A stretch of 64,000 bases of DNA from Microbacterium sp. C7(2022) (GTDB lineage Bacteria; Actinomycetota; Actinomycetes; Actinomycetales; Microbacteriaceae): positions 186,001 through 250,000 of the forward strand of contig NZ_JAPEHV010000006.1 in assembly GCF_028823665.1 (NCBI RefSeq), in the 5' to 3' direction. The notes beneath the pieces are model-generated. The model had not been told where the DNA came from. It searched no databases and saw nothing but the letters and a program-made list of their open reading frames with translations. The position numbers and the translations under genes are program-made. Of the stretch, positions 18,946 to 27,555 are shown piece after piece. Numbering within the stretch: the first letter of the stretch is position 1; the number at the start of each line of letters is the position of its first letter.

Positions 18946-21003
18946 ATGCGTACGCGATGGGGAGTGACGCTCACCTTGGCGATCGGCGCCGCGATGAGCG
19001 TCGGCGGGAGCGCTGCGTGGGCGACCGACCCCGTGCCCCTCGGCTCGAGCTACGTGCTGGATGACTCGGACGTCCTCACCCCCGACGAAGAAACCGCCGC
19101 CGACCAGCGCCTGGTGCAACTGCGCGAAGAGACCGGACTCGACCTGTGGGTTGTCTTCGTCGACGACTTCACGAACCCGTCGGACTCCGCCGACTGGGCG
19201 AACACGACCGCTCAAGACAACGGCCTCGGGCCTACCCAGTACCTGTTGGCAGTCGCCACCGACGCCCGGCAGTACTACGTCTCCGGCGACTCTGAAGGCC
19301 CCCTGACCTTCGATCAGCTCGCGGCGATTGAGCAGCAGAACATTCAACCCGCGCTCCGCAACGACGACTGGGCGGGGGCGATTGACGCCGCAGCCGACGG
19401 ATTCACGACCGCGAGCCTCGGCGGCGACGACGGGGAAAGCGACGGCAGCGGAACGGGGATCCCTGGGACCGGAACCGACACCGGCTCCACCGGAAGCGGG
19501 TGGTTCTTCCCTGTGCTTCTGGGGATCGTCGTGGTCGGGGGCGTGGTCTTCCTCATCGTGTGGTTGGCGAGGCGGCGCCGGGGCGCGTCGCCTGCGGCCG
19601 GTGCGAGCGCGGGCGGAGCCCCGCAAGTGCCCATCGAACAGCTCGAAAAGGACGCAGCATCCGCGCTCATCGAGACCGACGATGCCATCAAGACCAGCGT
19701 CCAAGAACTCGGCTTCGCCAAGGCGCAGTTCGGCGACCAGGCTGCCGCTGCCTTCGAAACCGCAATCGCGCAGGCACGAGAGAGCCTGGATGCCGCGTTC
19801 ACCCTGAAACAACAGCTCGACGACGAGATTCCGGATGCCGCGGCCGACACGCGCGCCTGGAATGAGCGCATCATCGCCCTGTGCGAGGAGGCGAATGCCG
19901 GCCTAGACGCAAAGGCCGCCGAGTTCGACGCTCTGCGGGAACTCGAGCGCCGCGCACCCGAGGCGCTCGAGCAGGTGACGCAGCGTCGTGCCGACGTCGC
20001 CGGCGACCTCGACGCCGCAACGGCGCAGCTCGCCACCCTTCAGCAGAGCTACGCACCCGAAGCCCTCGCCACCGTCGCAGACAACCCCGAACAGGCCGCG
20101 ACGCGGATCGCCTTCGCCGATGAGCAGATCGCCGCCGCTCAGGCCGCCCTGACGCAAGGTTCCCCCAGCGACGCCGCCGTCAGCATTCGTGCGGCAGAAG
20201 ACGCCGTCGGGCAGGCAGCGCTCCTCGAAGAGGCGATCGTGACGCTCGCGCGCGACCTGGCGTCCGCCGAGCAGCGCGCCGCAGCCGTGCTCGCCGAACT
20301 CGACGCCGATGTGCGCGCGGCGGCCGCCCTGCCTGACGAGGGCGGCCAGGTTGCGGCCGCGATCGCGGCGACGACCCATCAGATGGGCGTCGCCCGCGCA
20401 CAGCTCGAAGGCTCCGCGCGCCGCCCGCTGCTCGCCCTGCAGAGCCTCGAACAGGCGAACGCGCACATTGACGCGGTGACGCAGGGTGTGCGCGATGCGG
20501 CTGCTCAGGCACAACGTGCGCGCGCCCACGTCGGCGAGCTGATCCTGCAAGCCCAGGCCCAGGTCTCGGCCGCCGAGGACTACATCACCGCTCGACGCGG
20601 TGCCGTTGGCGCCGATGCGCGCACGCGACTCGCCGAAGCCGGAGCAAGCCTCGCGCGCGCGAGTGCACTGCAGAACAGTGATCCCGAGCAGGCCCTGCAG
20701 CACGCTCATCGGGCGAATCAGCTCGCTGCACAGGCATCGCAGCTTGCCCAGCGGGACGTCGGCGCGTTCTCCAGCAGTCCGATGGGCACAGGCTCAAACG
20801 GCGGGGGCAACATGATGGGCGCCGTCCTCGGCGGAATCGTCATCAACTCGCTCCTCGGCGGTGGCGGGGGCGGCGGCTCGGCGCGACGCAGCAGCGGATT
20901 CGGCGGTTCGTTCGGCGGCGGCTCGCGCCGTTCGGGCGGCATGCGCGCCGGAAGCTTCGGCGGCGGGGGGACCCGCGCTCGGCGAGGCGGTGGTCGCTTC
21001 TGA
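18946..21003 (+). CDS. Secreted/membrane TPM-domain protein with a long coiled coil and Gly-rich tail
   Basis: 685 residues. Signal peptide at 1-26 (VTLTLAIGAAMSVGGSAAWA), TPM (YgcG/Psb32-like) domain at about 35-155 with VLDDSDVLTPDEE and DLWVVFVDDF, a linker rich in Gly and Asp, and one transmembrane segment at 187-208. About 400 residues of Ala/Glu/Gln-rich coiled coil follow, then a tail of Gly-Gly-Gly and Ser/Arg repeats ending GGGRF. The frame is open far upstream, but the ATG at 18946 has CGGAGGGGA ahead and begins the signal peptide. A TAGACT box about 50 bases upstream is a likely -10. It directly precedes pspA, so the two probably form an envelope-stress module. Confidence 0.85.
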   Translation: MRTRWGVTLTLAIGAAMSVGGSAAWATDPVPLGSSYVLDDSDVLTPDEETAADQRLVQLREETGLDLWVVFVDDFTNPSDSADWANTTAQDNGLGPTQYLLAVATDARQYYVSGDSEGPLTFDQLAAIEQQNIQPALRNDDWAGAIDAAADGFTTASLGGDDGESDGSGTGIPGTGTDTGSTGSGWFFPVLLGIVVVGGVVFLIVWLARRRRGASPAAGASAGGAPQVPIEQLEKDAASALIETDDAIKTSVQELGFAKAQFGDQAAAAFETAIAQARESLDAAFTLKQQLDDEIPDAAADTRAWNERIIALCEEANAGLDAKAAEFDALRELERRAPEALEQVTQRRADVAGDLDAATAQLATLQQSYAPEALATVADNPEQAATRIAFADEQIAAAQAALTQGSPSDAAVSIRAAEDAVGQAALLEEAIVTLARDLASAEQRAAAVLAELDADVRAAAALPDEGGQVAAAIAATTHQMGVARAQLEGSARRPLLALQSLEQANAHIDAVTQGVRDAAAQAQRARAHVGELILQAQAQVSAAEDYITARRGAVGADARTRLAEAGASLARASALQNSDPEQALQHAHRANQLAAQASQLAQRDVGAFSSSPMGTGSNGGGNMMGAVLGGIVINSLLGGGGGGGSARRSSGFGGSFGGGSRRSGGMRAGSFGGGGTRARRGGGRF

Positions 21004-21083
21004 GCTCTCCCCCGCACACGCTGCACCGACAGCATCCCTTCGATCTCATCCGTACCCGTACTGTCCGCTAGGAAGGAAATCCC

Positions 21084-21842
21084 ATGGCCAAACAATCCAT
21101 CTTCGGTCGCATTTCGACGCTCATGAAGGCCAACATCAACGCGCTACTCGACTCTGCCGAGGACCCGCAGAAGATGCTCGACCAGTTGGTGCGCGACTAC
21201 ACCAACTCCATTGCCGATGCCGAGTCCGCCATCGCCGAGACGATCGGCAACCTGCGCCTGCTCGAGCGGGATCACCAGGAGGACGTGCAGGCGGCCGCAG
21301 AATGGGGCAACAAGGCCCTCGCCGCCAGCCGCAAGGCCGACGAACTGCGCCAGGTGGGCAACACCACCGACGCAGACAAGTTCGACAACCTCGCAAAGAT
21401 CGCGCTTCAGCGCCAGATCAGCGAGGAGAACGAGGCACGTGCGGTCGAACCCACGATCGCATCGCAGACCGAGGTCGTCGCCAAGCTCAAGGACGGCCTC
21501 AACGGCATGAAGCAGAAGCTCGAGCAGCTGAAGTCCAAGCGCTCCGAGCTGCTCGCGCGCGCCAAGACCGCCGAAGCGCAGAACAAAGTTCACGACGCCG
21601 TCAAGTCGATCAACGTGCTTGACCCCACGAGCGAACTCGGACGCTTCGAAGAGAAGGTGCGTCGACAGGAAGCACTCGCTGCAGGCAAGCAGGAACTCGC
21701 TGCGTCGAGCCTGGACGCGCAGTTCGAGAGCCTCGAAGACGTCGGGGAACTCACCGAAGTCGAGGCGCGCCTTGCCGCGCTGAAGAGCGGCGGGACGTCG
21801 CAGGCCGCGATCAACGCTCCCAGCGCGCCGTACACCCCGTAG
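21084..21842 (+). CDS. pspA: PspA/IM30 (ESCRT-III-like) family protein
   Basis: A 252-residue, almost entirely helical protein. MAKQSIFGRISTLMKANINALLD is the PspA amphipathic membrane-binding helix followed by the DPQKMLDQLVRDY signature; the long heptad-rich hairpin spans about 25-190. Family members form rods and rings that stabilise damaged membranes. The AGGAAGG ribosome binding site lies 7 bases before the ATG. It is 80 bases downstream of the TPM/coiled-coil gene, with a possible TACTGT -10 in between, so it may be transcribed both with and without it. A strong hairpin follows the stop. Confidence 0.93.
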   Translation: MAKQSIFGRISTLMKANINALLDSAEDPQKMLDQLVRDYTNSIADAESAIAETIGNLRLLERDHQEDVQAAAEWGNKALAASRKADELRQVGNTTDADKFDNLAKIALQRQISEENEARAVEPTIASQTEVVAKLKDGLNGMKQKLEQLKSKRSELLARAKTAEAQNKVHDAVKSINVLDPTSELGRFEEKVRRQEALAAGKQELAASSLDAQFESLEDVGELTEVEARLAALKSGGTSQAAINAPSAPYTP

Positions 21843-21851
21843 GACGGGTCT

Positions 21852-21889
21852 GACTGTGGCTCCGTTCGGCTTCGAGCGGAGCCACAGTC
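21852..21889 (+). terminator. Hairpin terminator after pspA
   Basis: Perfect 13-bp stem GACTGTGGCTCCG (21852-21864) and CGGAGCCACAGTC (21877-21889) with a 12-base loop, 9 bases after the pspA stop. No T-run. Confidence 0.65.
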
Positions 21890-21924
21890 GTGCGTGCGGC
21901 CCTGCCGTGGGCGAAGATGGGTGA

Positions 21925-22743
21925 ATGACCCGATTCCTGATCGTGCCGCAGTGGCAGGGGTCGCCGTCCTCACGCTCGATGCGACTGATCGACGGTGCCC
22001 AGGCGATCGCCGGTGACCTACCGCGCGCCGCCTGCACGGTGGTAGACGTCCCTGTCGAAGCCGGTGAGGCGCAAGACACCGGCATCCGTCGCTTCACCAC
22101 CCTGGCTCGCGTACGCGAATCCATCGACGCGGCGCTGGCCACCCTCCCCGCGGATGAGCCTGTGTTGACGGTGGGTGGGGATTGTGGCGTCGCGATCGGC
22201 GCGATCTCCCATGCCGCGACGCGACACCCGGATCTGGCCGTGCTGTGGCTCGACGCCCACGGCGACTTCCACGCTCCGTCCACGTCTCCTTCCGGAGCGT
22301 TCGCCGGAATGGCAACGCGGGCCGCGACCGGGCAGGTCGACAAGGCGCTCAACGGCGGTATCACCGCGAGTCGAATCGTCATCGCAGGGGCCAGAGCGTG
22401 GGACGACGACGAGCGGGAGAGCGCCGCCCGCGCCGGTGTCTCGATTGTTGGCGTGGAGGAGATCTCCCGCGCCGAGGCCGTCGTCGACGCCGTCGTGGCC
22501 ACGGGTGCTCGGCACGTGTACATCCACGTGGATCTCGATGTCCTCGATCCTTCGGCGATCACCGGCGTGACTGCACCGGTGCCGTTCGGCTGCAGCGTCG
22601 CGAGCGTGGTGGGCGTCATCGCGGCAGTACGCGCGCGCCTGCCGCTCGTGGGCAGCAGTCTGTGCGGATTCGCGCCCGCGTCACCGGCCGAAGCCGTCGA
22701 GGATCAGGGCTCGATCCTGCGCATCATCGGCGCACTCGCATGA
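21925..22743 (+). CDS. Arginase/agmatinase (ureohydrolase) family protein
   Basis: 272 residues of the ureohydrolase fold that binds two Mn ions. Metal-ligand motifs are GGDC (84-87), DAHGDFH (110-116) and HVDLDVLDPS (201-210), so the Asp and His ligands are present. The usual first histidine (GGDH) is cysteine 87. Arginases hydrolyse arginine to ornithine and urea, and agmatinases make putrescine; the substrate here cannot be told, and with the Cys change activity is uncertain. The stop overlaps the start of the next gene by 4 bases. It is preceded by the pspA terminator, so it has its own promoter. Confidence 0.82.
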   Translation: MTRFLIVPQWQGSPSSRSMRLIDGAQAIAGDLPRAACTVVDVPVEAGEAQDTGIRRFTTLARVRESIDAALATLPADEPVLTVGGDCGVAIGAISHAATRHPDLAVLWLDAHGDFHAPSTSPSGAFAGMATRAATGQVDKALNGGITASRIVIAGARAWDDDERESAARAGVSIVGVEEISRAEAVVDAVVATGARHVYIHVDLDVLDPSAITGVTAPVPFGCSVASVVGVIAAVRARLPLVGSSLCGFAPASPAEAVEDQGSILRIIGALA

Positions 22744-23216
22744 CTCGTACCGCTCCACCGCCCGATTGGCGCGAAACCGCCGACCTCATGCTCGAACGCG
22801 GCAGGCGTGTGGATGCTCTTATTCCGCGAGTGCTGCTCGACTCCCCCATCAGCCGCGTCGGCTACTGGTACGGAACGGCGGTCGGCTGGGTGTGGGGCAC
22901 CGTGTGGAGCACGGGACGTATCGAGAAGATGAACGGGCTCTGGGTCTTTCGCGGGATGCCGGACTGGAGCTACCCTCGCGGCGGCGTGTGCGCGGGCGGT
23001 TGCTACTTAACCGGCGACGTCACGCCGTCAGCGACGGTGCTGCGCCACGAAGCGATCCACAAGCGGCAATGGGAGAAGTACGGCTTCCTGATGCCGATTC
23101 TCTACCGATTCGCCGGACGCAATCCGCTGCGCAATCGCTTCGAAATCGAAGCGGGCCTCGAGGACGGCAACTATGTGCCGCGGCGGCGTGCTCAGCGGCG
23201 CGTCGAGAGCCCGTAA
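22740..23216 (+). CDS. Conserved protein with an HExxH metallopeptidase-like motif
   Basis: A 158-residue protein I cannot assign to a characterised enzyme. It contains RHEAIHKRQWEKYG, a perfect HExxH at 103-107, and about 28 residues later RFEIEAGLEDGNY, where Glu135 or Glu137 could be a third zinc ligand as in gluzincins. A GGVCAGGCYL segment carries two cysteines (84, 88). One weakly hydrophobic stretch (YGTAVGWVWGTVW) lies near 44-56; no signal peptide. Its ATG overlaps the arginase-family stop by 4 bases, so the two are translationally coupled. The 3' end overlaps the convergent SIP-domain gene by 25 bases. Confidence 0.65.
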   Translation: MTRTAPPPDWRETADLMLERGRRVDALIPRVLLDSPISRVGYWYGTAVGWVWGTVWSTGRIEKMNGLWVFRGMPDWSYPRGGVCAGGCYLTGDVTPSATVLRHEAIHKRQWEKYGFLMPILYRFAGRNPLRNRFEIEAGLEDGNYVPRRRAQRRVESP

Positions 23217-23653
23217 CGCTCGGGCGTATGAATCGCCTGCTCGTCCACGCCGAGAGCGACCAAGTGGTCGACGATGTCTGCGGTGCCGATGTACCCGCCC
23301 AGGAGCTGAATCCGCGTCTGGTCGTCTTCGTCGCAGAGCATTTCGTCTGCCCATGCGCCCACCGCGCGCGCAAGCGCTTCGCCGGTGGCGCAGCCGCGGC
23401 TGGTCCCCGGAGCACCCGAGCGAACCGACCGATCCAGCCAGGTGACGACCATGCGCGCGGGCGCGGTGATCTCGACACGCCACGACTCATCGGGAATCTC
23501 GATGAAGACCCGCCCAGTCGAACACACCGGCAGGGTCGCGAGTACCATTTCGAGTTCGCTGAGCGACGCCTCATCTGCGGTGATGAGGTGCTGCACGCGC
23601 GTGTGACGCGATGCGCGGCAGGCAGCGGCGTTGTGCTCGGAGAACGTGGTCAT
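23192..23653 (-). CDS. Stand-alone SIP (siderophore-interacting protein) C-terminal domain protein
   Basis: 153 residues matching only the C-terminal NAD(P)H-binding half of siderophore-interacting ferric reductases: VQHLITADEASLSELEMVLATLP, VFIEIPDE, then VTWLDRS and a C-terminal YIGTADIVDHL. The FAD-binding N-terminal half is absent, so it cannot be a complete flavin reductase; these short SIP proteins are common in Microbacteriaceae. The frame is open to GTG 23665, but that codon lies inside a TATAGT -10 candidate, so I chose the ATG at 23653. An iron-box-like palindrome is just upstream, which suggests iron-repressed expression. It may act in siderophore iron release with a separate partner (inference). 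Confidence 0.75.
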   Translation of the reverse strand: MTTFSEHNAAACRASRHTRVQHLITADEASLSELEMVLATLPVCSTGRVFIEIPDESWRVEITAPARMVVTWLDRSVRSGAPGTSRGCATGEALARAVGAWADEMLCDEDDQTRIQLLGGYIGTADIVDHLVALGVDEQAIHTPERYGLSTRR

Positions 23654-23679
23654 GACGCTCTTCACTATACGCCTTGAGC

Positions 23680-23698
23680 AAAGGGTTGCCTAACCTCA
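23680..23698 (-). promoter_or_regulatory. Putative DtxR/IdeR iron box upstream of the SIP-domain gene
   Basis: On the minus strand the 19-mer TGAGGTTAGGCAACCCTTT matches the DtxR consensus TTAGGTTAGGCTAACCTAA at 14 of 19 positions, including the full AGGTTAGGC half. It overlaps the -35 position of the TATAGT promoter and ends 27 bases before the ATG, an ideal place for repression by iron-loaded DtxR. Confidence 0.55.
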
Positions 23699-23715
23699 CT
23701 CGAAACAGGCCCTGC

Positions 23716-24429
23716 TCAGTCGATCAGAACGCGACGCAGCTCGCTGATCTCATCGTCCCCCATGCCGTGAGCACGCAGGTAATCGCCCGCCGAGCCGAAG
23801 GTGTCGGCAACCGTGCGCAGCAGTCCCGCCATCACCGGCGCCGGCGAGCGCGTCGCGAGATCTTCGATATATCGAGCATCAGGATGCCGCGCCCTCAGGT
23901 GCGCGATGACGGCGGCGTTCCGCGACGCTGGGAGTAGGCCCTCGGTGCGCGCGTAGTCGGCGATGATCGCTTCTTCGTCCACTCCGGCCGCCGCGAGGAT
24001 CAGCGCGACAGTGACGCCCGTGCGGTCTTTGCCGACGGTGCAGTGCACCAGGACCGGCTGGTCGGTGACGACGCCGCGCGCGGCAGCCACGACGCCGTCC
24101 GCTGATCCATGCACCAATTGTCGGTACATCTCGTCGAGGCTGATGTCGTTGTCAAAAATCGATGCGACCGAGCCGAGAAAGAGTGGCACCCGCTGCGTCA
24201 CCGCGTCCAGACTCTCCGTTCGACTGGGCTCGTATCGCACCTCGTCGTCGGCACGCAGGTCGATGATGCGGCGCAAGCCCAGCGCATGCAGGTCCGCCAC
24301 GCCTTGGTCGTCGATGCGCGCAAGATTCCCCGAGCGGTAGAGGACACCGCGGCGCGTGAGGGCGACACCTGCCGCGAGCCCACCGGTGTCACGGAAGTTC
24401 AGCGCCCCCGATACCGCCGACTGGGTCAC
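23716..24429 (-). CDS. Tyrosine/serine protein phosphatase (Y_phosphatase3 family)
   Basis: A 237-residue member of the IphP/PtpB-like family. It begins with the NFRDTGG signature (11-17), followed by LYRSGNLARI and IIDLRADDEV. The active-site P-loop is VHCTVGKDRTG with Cys130 and Arg136 (CX5R with the Lys-Asp typical of PtpB-like enzymes). The frame is open upstream, but the GTG at 24429 (VTQSAVSGALNFRD) overlaps the preceding gene's stop by 4 bases and fits the family start. PtpB-type enzymes can also act on phosphoinositides; no signal peptide is seen here. Substrate unknown. Confidence 0.88.
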   Translation of the reverse strand: MTQSAVSGALNFRDTGGLAAGVALTRRGVLYRSGNLARIDDQGVADLHALGLRRIIDLRADDEVRYEPSRTESLDAVTQRVPLFLGSVASIFDNDISLDEMYRQLVHGSADGVVAAARGVVTDQPVLVHCTVGKDRTGVTVALILAAAGVDEEAIIADYARTEGLLPASRNAAVIAHLRARHPDARYIEDLATRSPAPVMAGLLRTVADTFGSAGDYLRAHGMGDDEISELRRVLID

Positions 24430-24899
24430 GCCTCGCCGTTCCGCGGCGGCACCGCGTAGCGTCCGGCGATCGCAACCCGGTTGAACGCGTTGATGGACAC
24501 AAGCACCCAGCACAGCGCCACGTACTCATCTTCACGCAGAATGCTTCCCACCCGGTTGTAGACATCGTCGGGAACGCCGCCGTCGTGAATGCGCACGAAG
24601 CACTCGGCAAGCTCGAGCCCGGCCCGCTCCCGTGCGCTGAACACCCCGGACTCGCGCCACACCGGGATCTGGGCGACGACGTCGGCATCCAGTCCCGCAG
24701 CGAGTGCCCGATCCACGTGCACCCGCACGCAGAAGGCGCAGCCGTTGAGCTGCGACGTATGGATTTGGACGATCTCGAGCAGCCGCGCGTCGATGCCGCC
24801 GTCTTCCGCGAGCGCGCCCACCGTCTTCGAAAACGACGCGAGTGAGGCATAGGCCGTGGGTGCGGAACGCGACAGGTGCACGCGCGGAGCTTCGGTCAT
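24426..24899 (-). CDS. Carboxymuconolactone decarboxylase/AhpD-like family protein
   Basis: 157 residues of the CMD/AhpD helical fold. The redox site NGCAFCVRVHVDRA has the CxxC pair (C54, C57) and the conserved histidine H61, which marks AhpD-like peroxidase/reductase relatives rather than true decarboxylases. IHTSQLNGC before it and VALCWVLVSINAFNRVAIAGRY at the C-terminus are typical. Its product is likely a thiol-redox protein (inference). It is the first gene of a two-gene unit with the tyrosine phosphatase (4-base overlap), and is divergent from the alpha/beta hydrolase. Confidence 0.87.
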   Translation of the reverse strand: MTEAPRVHLSRSAPTAYASLASFSKTVGALAEDGGIDARLLEIVQIHTSQLNGCAFCVRVHVDRALAAGLDADVVAQIPVWRESGVFSARERAGLELAECFVRIHDGGVPDDVYNRVGSILREDEYVALCWVLVSINAFNRVAIAGRYAVPPRNGEA

Positions 24900-24950
24900 G
24901 ATGTCAGCCTAACGCGGCGCCCCTGTCGCGGCATGAGACACAATGGCGGG

Positions 24951-25904
24951 GTGGATCAGGGTATCGACGAGTTCTCCTTCCTCCCCGAGCAGGCACGGGA
25001 GGTGGGTGTCACGGGCACCTTTCCCGGGGCAGAGCGCCGCACGACGCCACTCGCAGACGGTCGCCGCCTGAGCGCACTGCACTACACCACGGCATCCGCC
25101 CCTGCACCGACGGCACGCGACACGGCGTCGCCCGTGGTATTTCTGCACGGCGCCGGACTCAACGCGCACACGTGGGATGCCACGATCCTCACCCTGGGCC
25201 TGTCGGCGATCGCGCTCGACCTCCCGGGGCACGGTGATTCGTCGTGGCGCGACGACCTCGCCTATACCGCGCGGCCATTGGCGGCGGACATCGCGGGGGG
25301 ATTGGATGCCGTCTCCGGCGCTCCGTTCGTGGTCGTCGGTCATTCACTGGGCGGCTGGACGGCTGCAGCTCTGGCCGCCGCGCGCCCCGATCTGGTGCGC
25401 GCTCTGGTCATCGTCGACATCACGCCAGGCATCGACATGAGCGCCGGGCCCGCGCAACTTCAACAGTTCTTCGCGGGACCGACCGACTGGGCGAGCCGCG
25501 ACGAACTCGTCGATCGCGCAATCGCCTTCGGGCTCGGCGGGGCTTCCCGCGAGAAGGTCGCGCGTGGGGTGTACTTCAATTCCCGTGTGCGCGACGACGG
25601 CCGCGTCGAGTGGAAGCACCACTTCGCCCGGTTGGCCAACGTCGCAGCAGCAGCACCGAACGACGCTCCCACAGCGCAGCGCCCGTCCGCGGCACCCGAC
25701 GGCTGGGACGACCTGGACGCCGTGCGGGCACCGATCACCCTGGTACGCGCAGAACGCGGATTCGTCGGCGCAGAAGACGCCGCTGAGTTCCGACGACGGC
25801 TGCCCACGGCATCCGTCATCTCCGTCTCGGCGGGGCACAACGTGCAAGAAGACGCACCGGCTGAACTGGCGGCAATCGTACGATCTGCGGTCGCCGGCGC
25901 CTAA
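24951..25904 (+). CDS. Alpha/beta-fold hydrolase
   Basis: 317 residues of the alpha/beta hydrolase fold. The oxyanion region is VVFLHGAGLNAHTW, LDLPGHGDS follows, the nucleophile elbow is VGHSLGGW with Ser132, and the catalytic histidine is in SAGHNVQED near the C-terminus. No signal peptide. An in-frame ATG at 24933 exists, but GTG 24951 stands 7 bases after a CACAAT box, so the message is probably leaderless. No neighbour indicates a substrate; epoxide hydrolase, esterase and haloperoxidase-like activities are all possible. Confidence 0.83.
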   Translation: MDQGIDEFSFLPEQAREVGVTGTFPGAERRTTPLADGRRLSALHYTTASAPAPTARDTASPVVFLHGAGLNAHTWDATILTLGLSAIALDLPGHGDSSWRDDLAYTARPLAADIAGGLDAVSGAPFVVVGHSLGGWTAAALAAARPDLVRALVIVDITPGIDMSAGPAQLQQFFAGPTDWASRDELVDRAIAFGLGGASREKVARGVYFNSRVRDDGRVEWKHHFARLANVAAAAPNDAPTAQRPSAAPDGWDDLDAVRAPITLVRAERGFVGAEDAAEFRRRLPTASVISVSAGHNVQEDAPAELAAIVRSAVAGA

Positions 25905-25922
25905 CGCTTACATGTCGATTTC

Positions 25923-25940
25923 GGGGGGCACAAGCCCCCC
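25923..25940 (+). terminator. GC-rich hairpin after the alpha/beta hydrolase gene
   Basis: Perfect 7-bp stem GGGGGGC (25923-25929) and GCCCCCC (25934-25940) with an ACAA loop, 18 bases after the hydrolase stop and 100 bases before the ABC importer operon. No T-run. Probably separates the two units. Confidence 0.55.
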
Positions 25941-26040
25941 ACCACGCGGAATTGCCTAGGCTTGTCTTTTGCACCGCGCGCAGAGGACCGCGCGCCGGTG
26001 CATGCGCTGTGCGCGCACCCACCCGGAAAGGCCCCCCGAC

Positions 26041-27555
26041 ATGTTCCGTCGCACTCCCCTCGCCATGGCGATGACGATCCTCGTTACTGGCGCCCTCACG
26101 CTTTCTGCCTGCGCCGCCACGCCCGAAGCAACCCCGACCCCCACCGGGGCACCCGATCCGGACGCGTCGATCAGCATCCGACTGGTGCTGGAACCGAGCA
26201 ACCTCGACATCCGTCAGACCTCCGGCGCATCGCTGGACCAAATCCTGGTTGACAACGTCTACCAGGGCCTCGCGGCTCGCACGCCCGAACAGGACATCGT
26301 GCCGGCGCTAGCCAGCGAGTGGACGATCTCACCCGACGGACTGACGTACGTCTTCACGCTGCGTGAAGGTGTCACATTCCACGACGGGCAGGAGCTCACC
26401 GCCGATGATGTCGTCTGGTCGCTGACCACACGCAAGGACACCCCGGAGTGGAGTGACTCGTCGCGCCTGCAGAATGTGACGTCGATCACTGCGGAAGGGC
26501 AGGAGATCACTCTCACTCTGGCCGAGCCGGACTCGAGCCTCTTGTGGAACCTGACCGGCCGCGCAGGCCTCGTCCTCAAGAAGGGCGACAAAGTCGACTA
26601 CCAGACCGAAGCGAACGGGACCGGACCATTCGTCCTCACGTCCTGGCGCGAAGGCGACAGCATCACGCTCACTCGTAACGACGAGTACTGGGGCGACGCC
26701 CCGGGTGCCGCCGAGGTCGTCCTGTCATACATCCCCGACAACCAGGCCGCGCTCAACGCGGCGCTGGCCGGCGAGATCGACGTACTCACGGGCTTCGACG
26801 CCAATCTTCAAGAACAGATCGAGATGAACGGCGACTTCGCGCTGGTCCTCGGCCAGTCCACCGACAAGGGCACGCTCGCGTTCAACCAGACCGAGGGAAG
26901 CCCGCTCGCCGATCAGCGCGTGCGCCAGGCGATCCGTCAAGCGATCGACCACACCTCGTTCATCGAAGCCCAGGGCGCCGGCGAAGTGCAGTACGGCCCC
27001 ATTCCGGCGCTCGACCCCGGCTATGAAGATCTGTCCGATGTCGCGCCCTACGACCCGGCGGCGGCTCGGGCGCTCCTGGCCGAGGCAGGCGAAGAAGATC
27101 TCGAGCTCACCCTCACCATCCCGAACTTCTACCCCACGACCGTGCCGCAGATCCTGGTATCGGATCTGAACGAAGTGGGGATCACGCTCGAGATCGAGTC
27201 GGTGGACTTCTCGACCTGGTTGAACGACGTGTACTTCAATAAGGACTACGACCTGAGTTTCGTGCTGCACACCGAAGCACGCGATTTCGAGAACTGGGCC
27301 AACCCCGACTATTACTTCACGTACGACAACCCCGAGGTGCAGGATCTGTACGCGCAGTCGCTCGCTGCAACCGATGAGGCAGAAGCCGCGCAACTGCTCG
27401 CGCGGGCCGCTCGAATCGTGTCGGAGGATGCCGCAGCCGACTGGCTGTACACGGGCGCCTCGGTACTGGCGGTGGGCACTAACATCTCGGGTATGCCCTC
27501 GACCAACGTGAACGAGCGTCTCAATCTCGCGGAAATCGGCAAGAGCGACGGGTGA
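26041..27555 (+). CDS. Peptide-type ABC transporter substrate-binding lipoprotein (family 5)
   Basis: 504-residue SBP_bac_5 protein, the extracytoplasmic receptor of the importer encoded by the next four genes. The signal peptide ends with the lipobox LSAC, so Cys24 would be lipidated. Family marks are PALASEWTISPDGLTYVFTLREGV and FHDGQELTADDVVWSL, and a C-terminal region with YDLSFVLHTEARDFENW. The frame is open upstream to 25969; the ATG at 26041 starts the signal peptide. Substrates of this family include oligopeptides, dipeptides, nickel complexes and glycosides; the sequence does not settle which. The stop overlaps the permease start by 4 bases. Confidence 0.92.
   Translation: MFRRTPLAMAMTILVTGALTLSACAATPEATPTPTGAPDPDASISIRLVLEPSNLDIRQTSGASLDQILVDNVYQGLAARTPEQDIVPALASEWTISPDGLTYVFTLREGVTFHDGQELTADDVVWSLTTRKDTPEWSDSSRLQNVTSITAEGQEITLTLAEPDSSLLWNLTGRAGLVLKKGDKVDYQTEANGTGPFVLTSWREGDSITLTRNDEYWGDAPGAAEVVLSYIPDNQAALNAALAGEIDVLTGFDANLQEQIEMNGDFALVLGQSTDKGTLAFNQTEGSPLADQRVRQAIRQAIDHTSFIEAQGAGEVQYGPIPALDPGYEDLSDVAPYDPAAARALLAEAGEEDLELTLTIPNFYPTTVPQILVSDLNEVGITLEIESVDFSTWLNDVYFNKDYDLSFVLHTEARDFENWANPDYYFTYDNPEVQDLYAQSLAATDEAEAAQLLARAARIVSEDAAADWLYTGASVLAVGTNISGMPSTNVNERLNLAEIGKSDG

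Noticed and set aside
18811..19812. A 333-codon open frame on the minus strand across the TPM-domain gene
   Set aside because: Overlaps a signal-peptide-bearing TPM gene in antisense; no conserved motif.
21144..22619. A 491-codon minus-strand open frame over pspA and the arginase-family gene
   Set aside because: Spans two well-supported plus-strand genes and a terminator; composition is that of a shadow.
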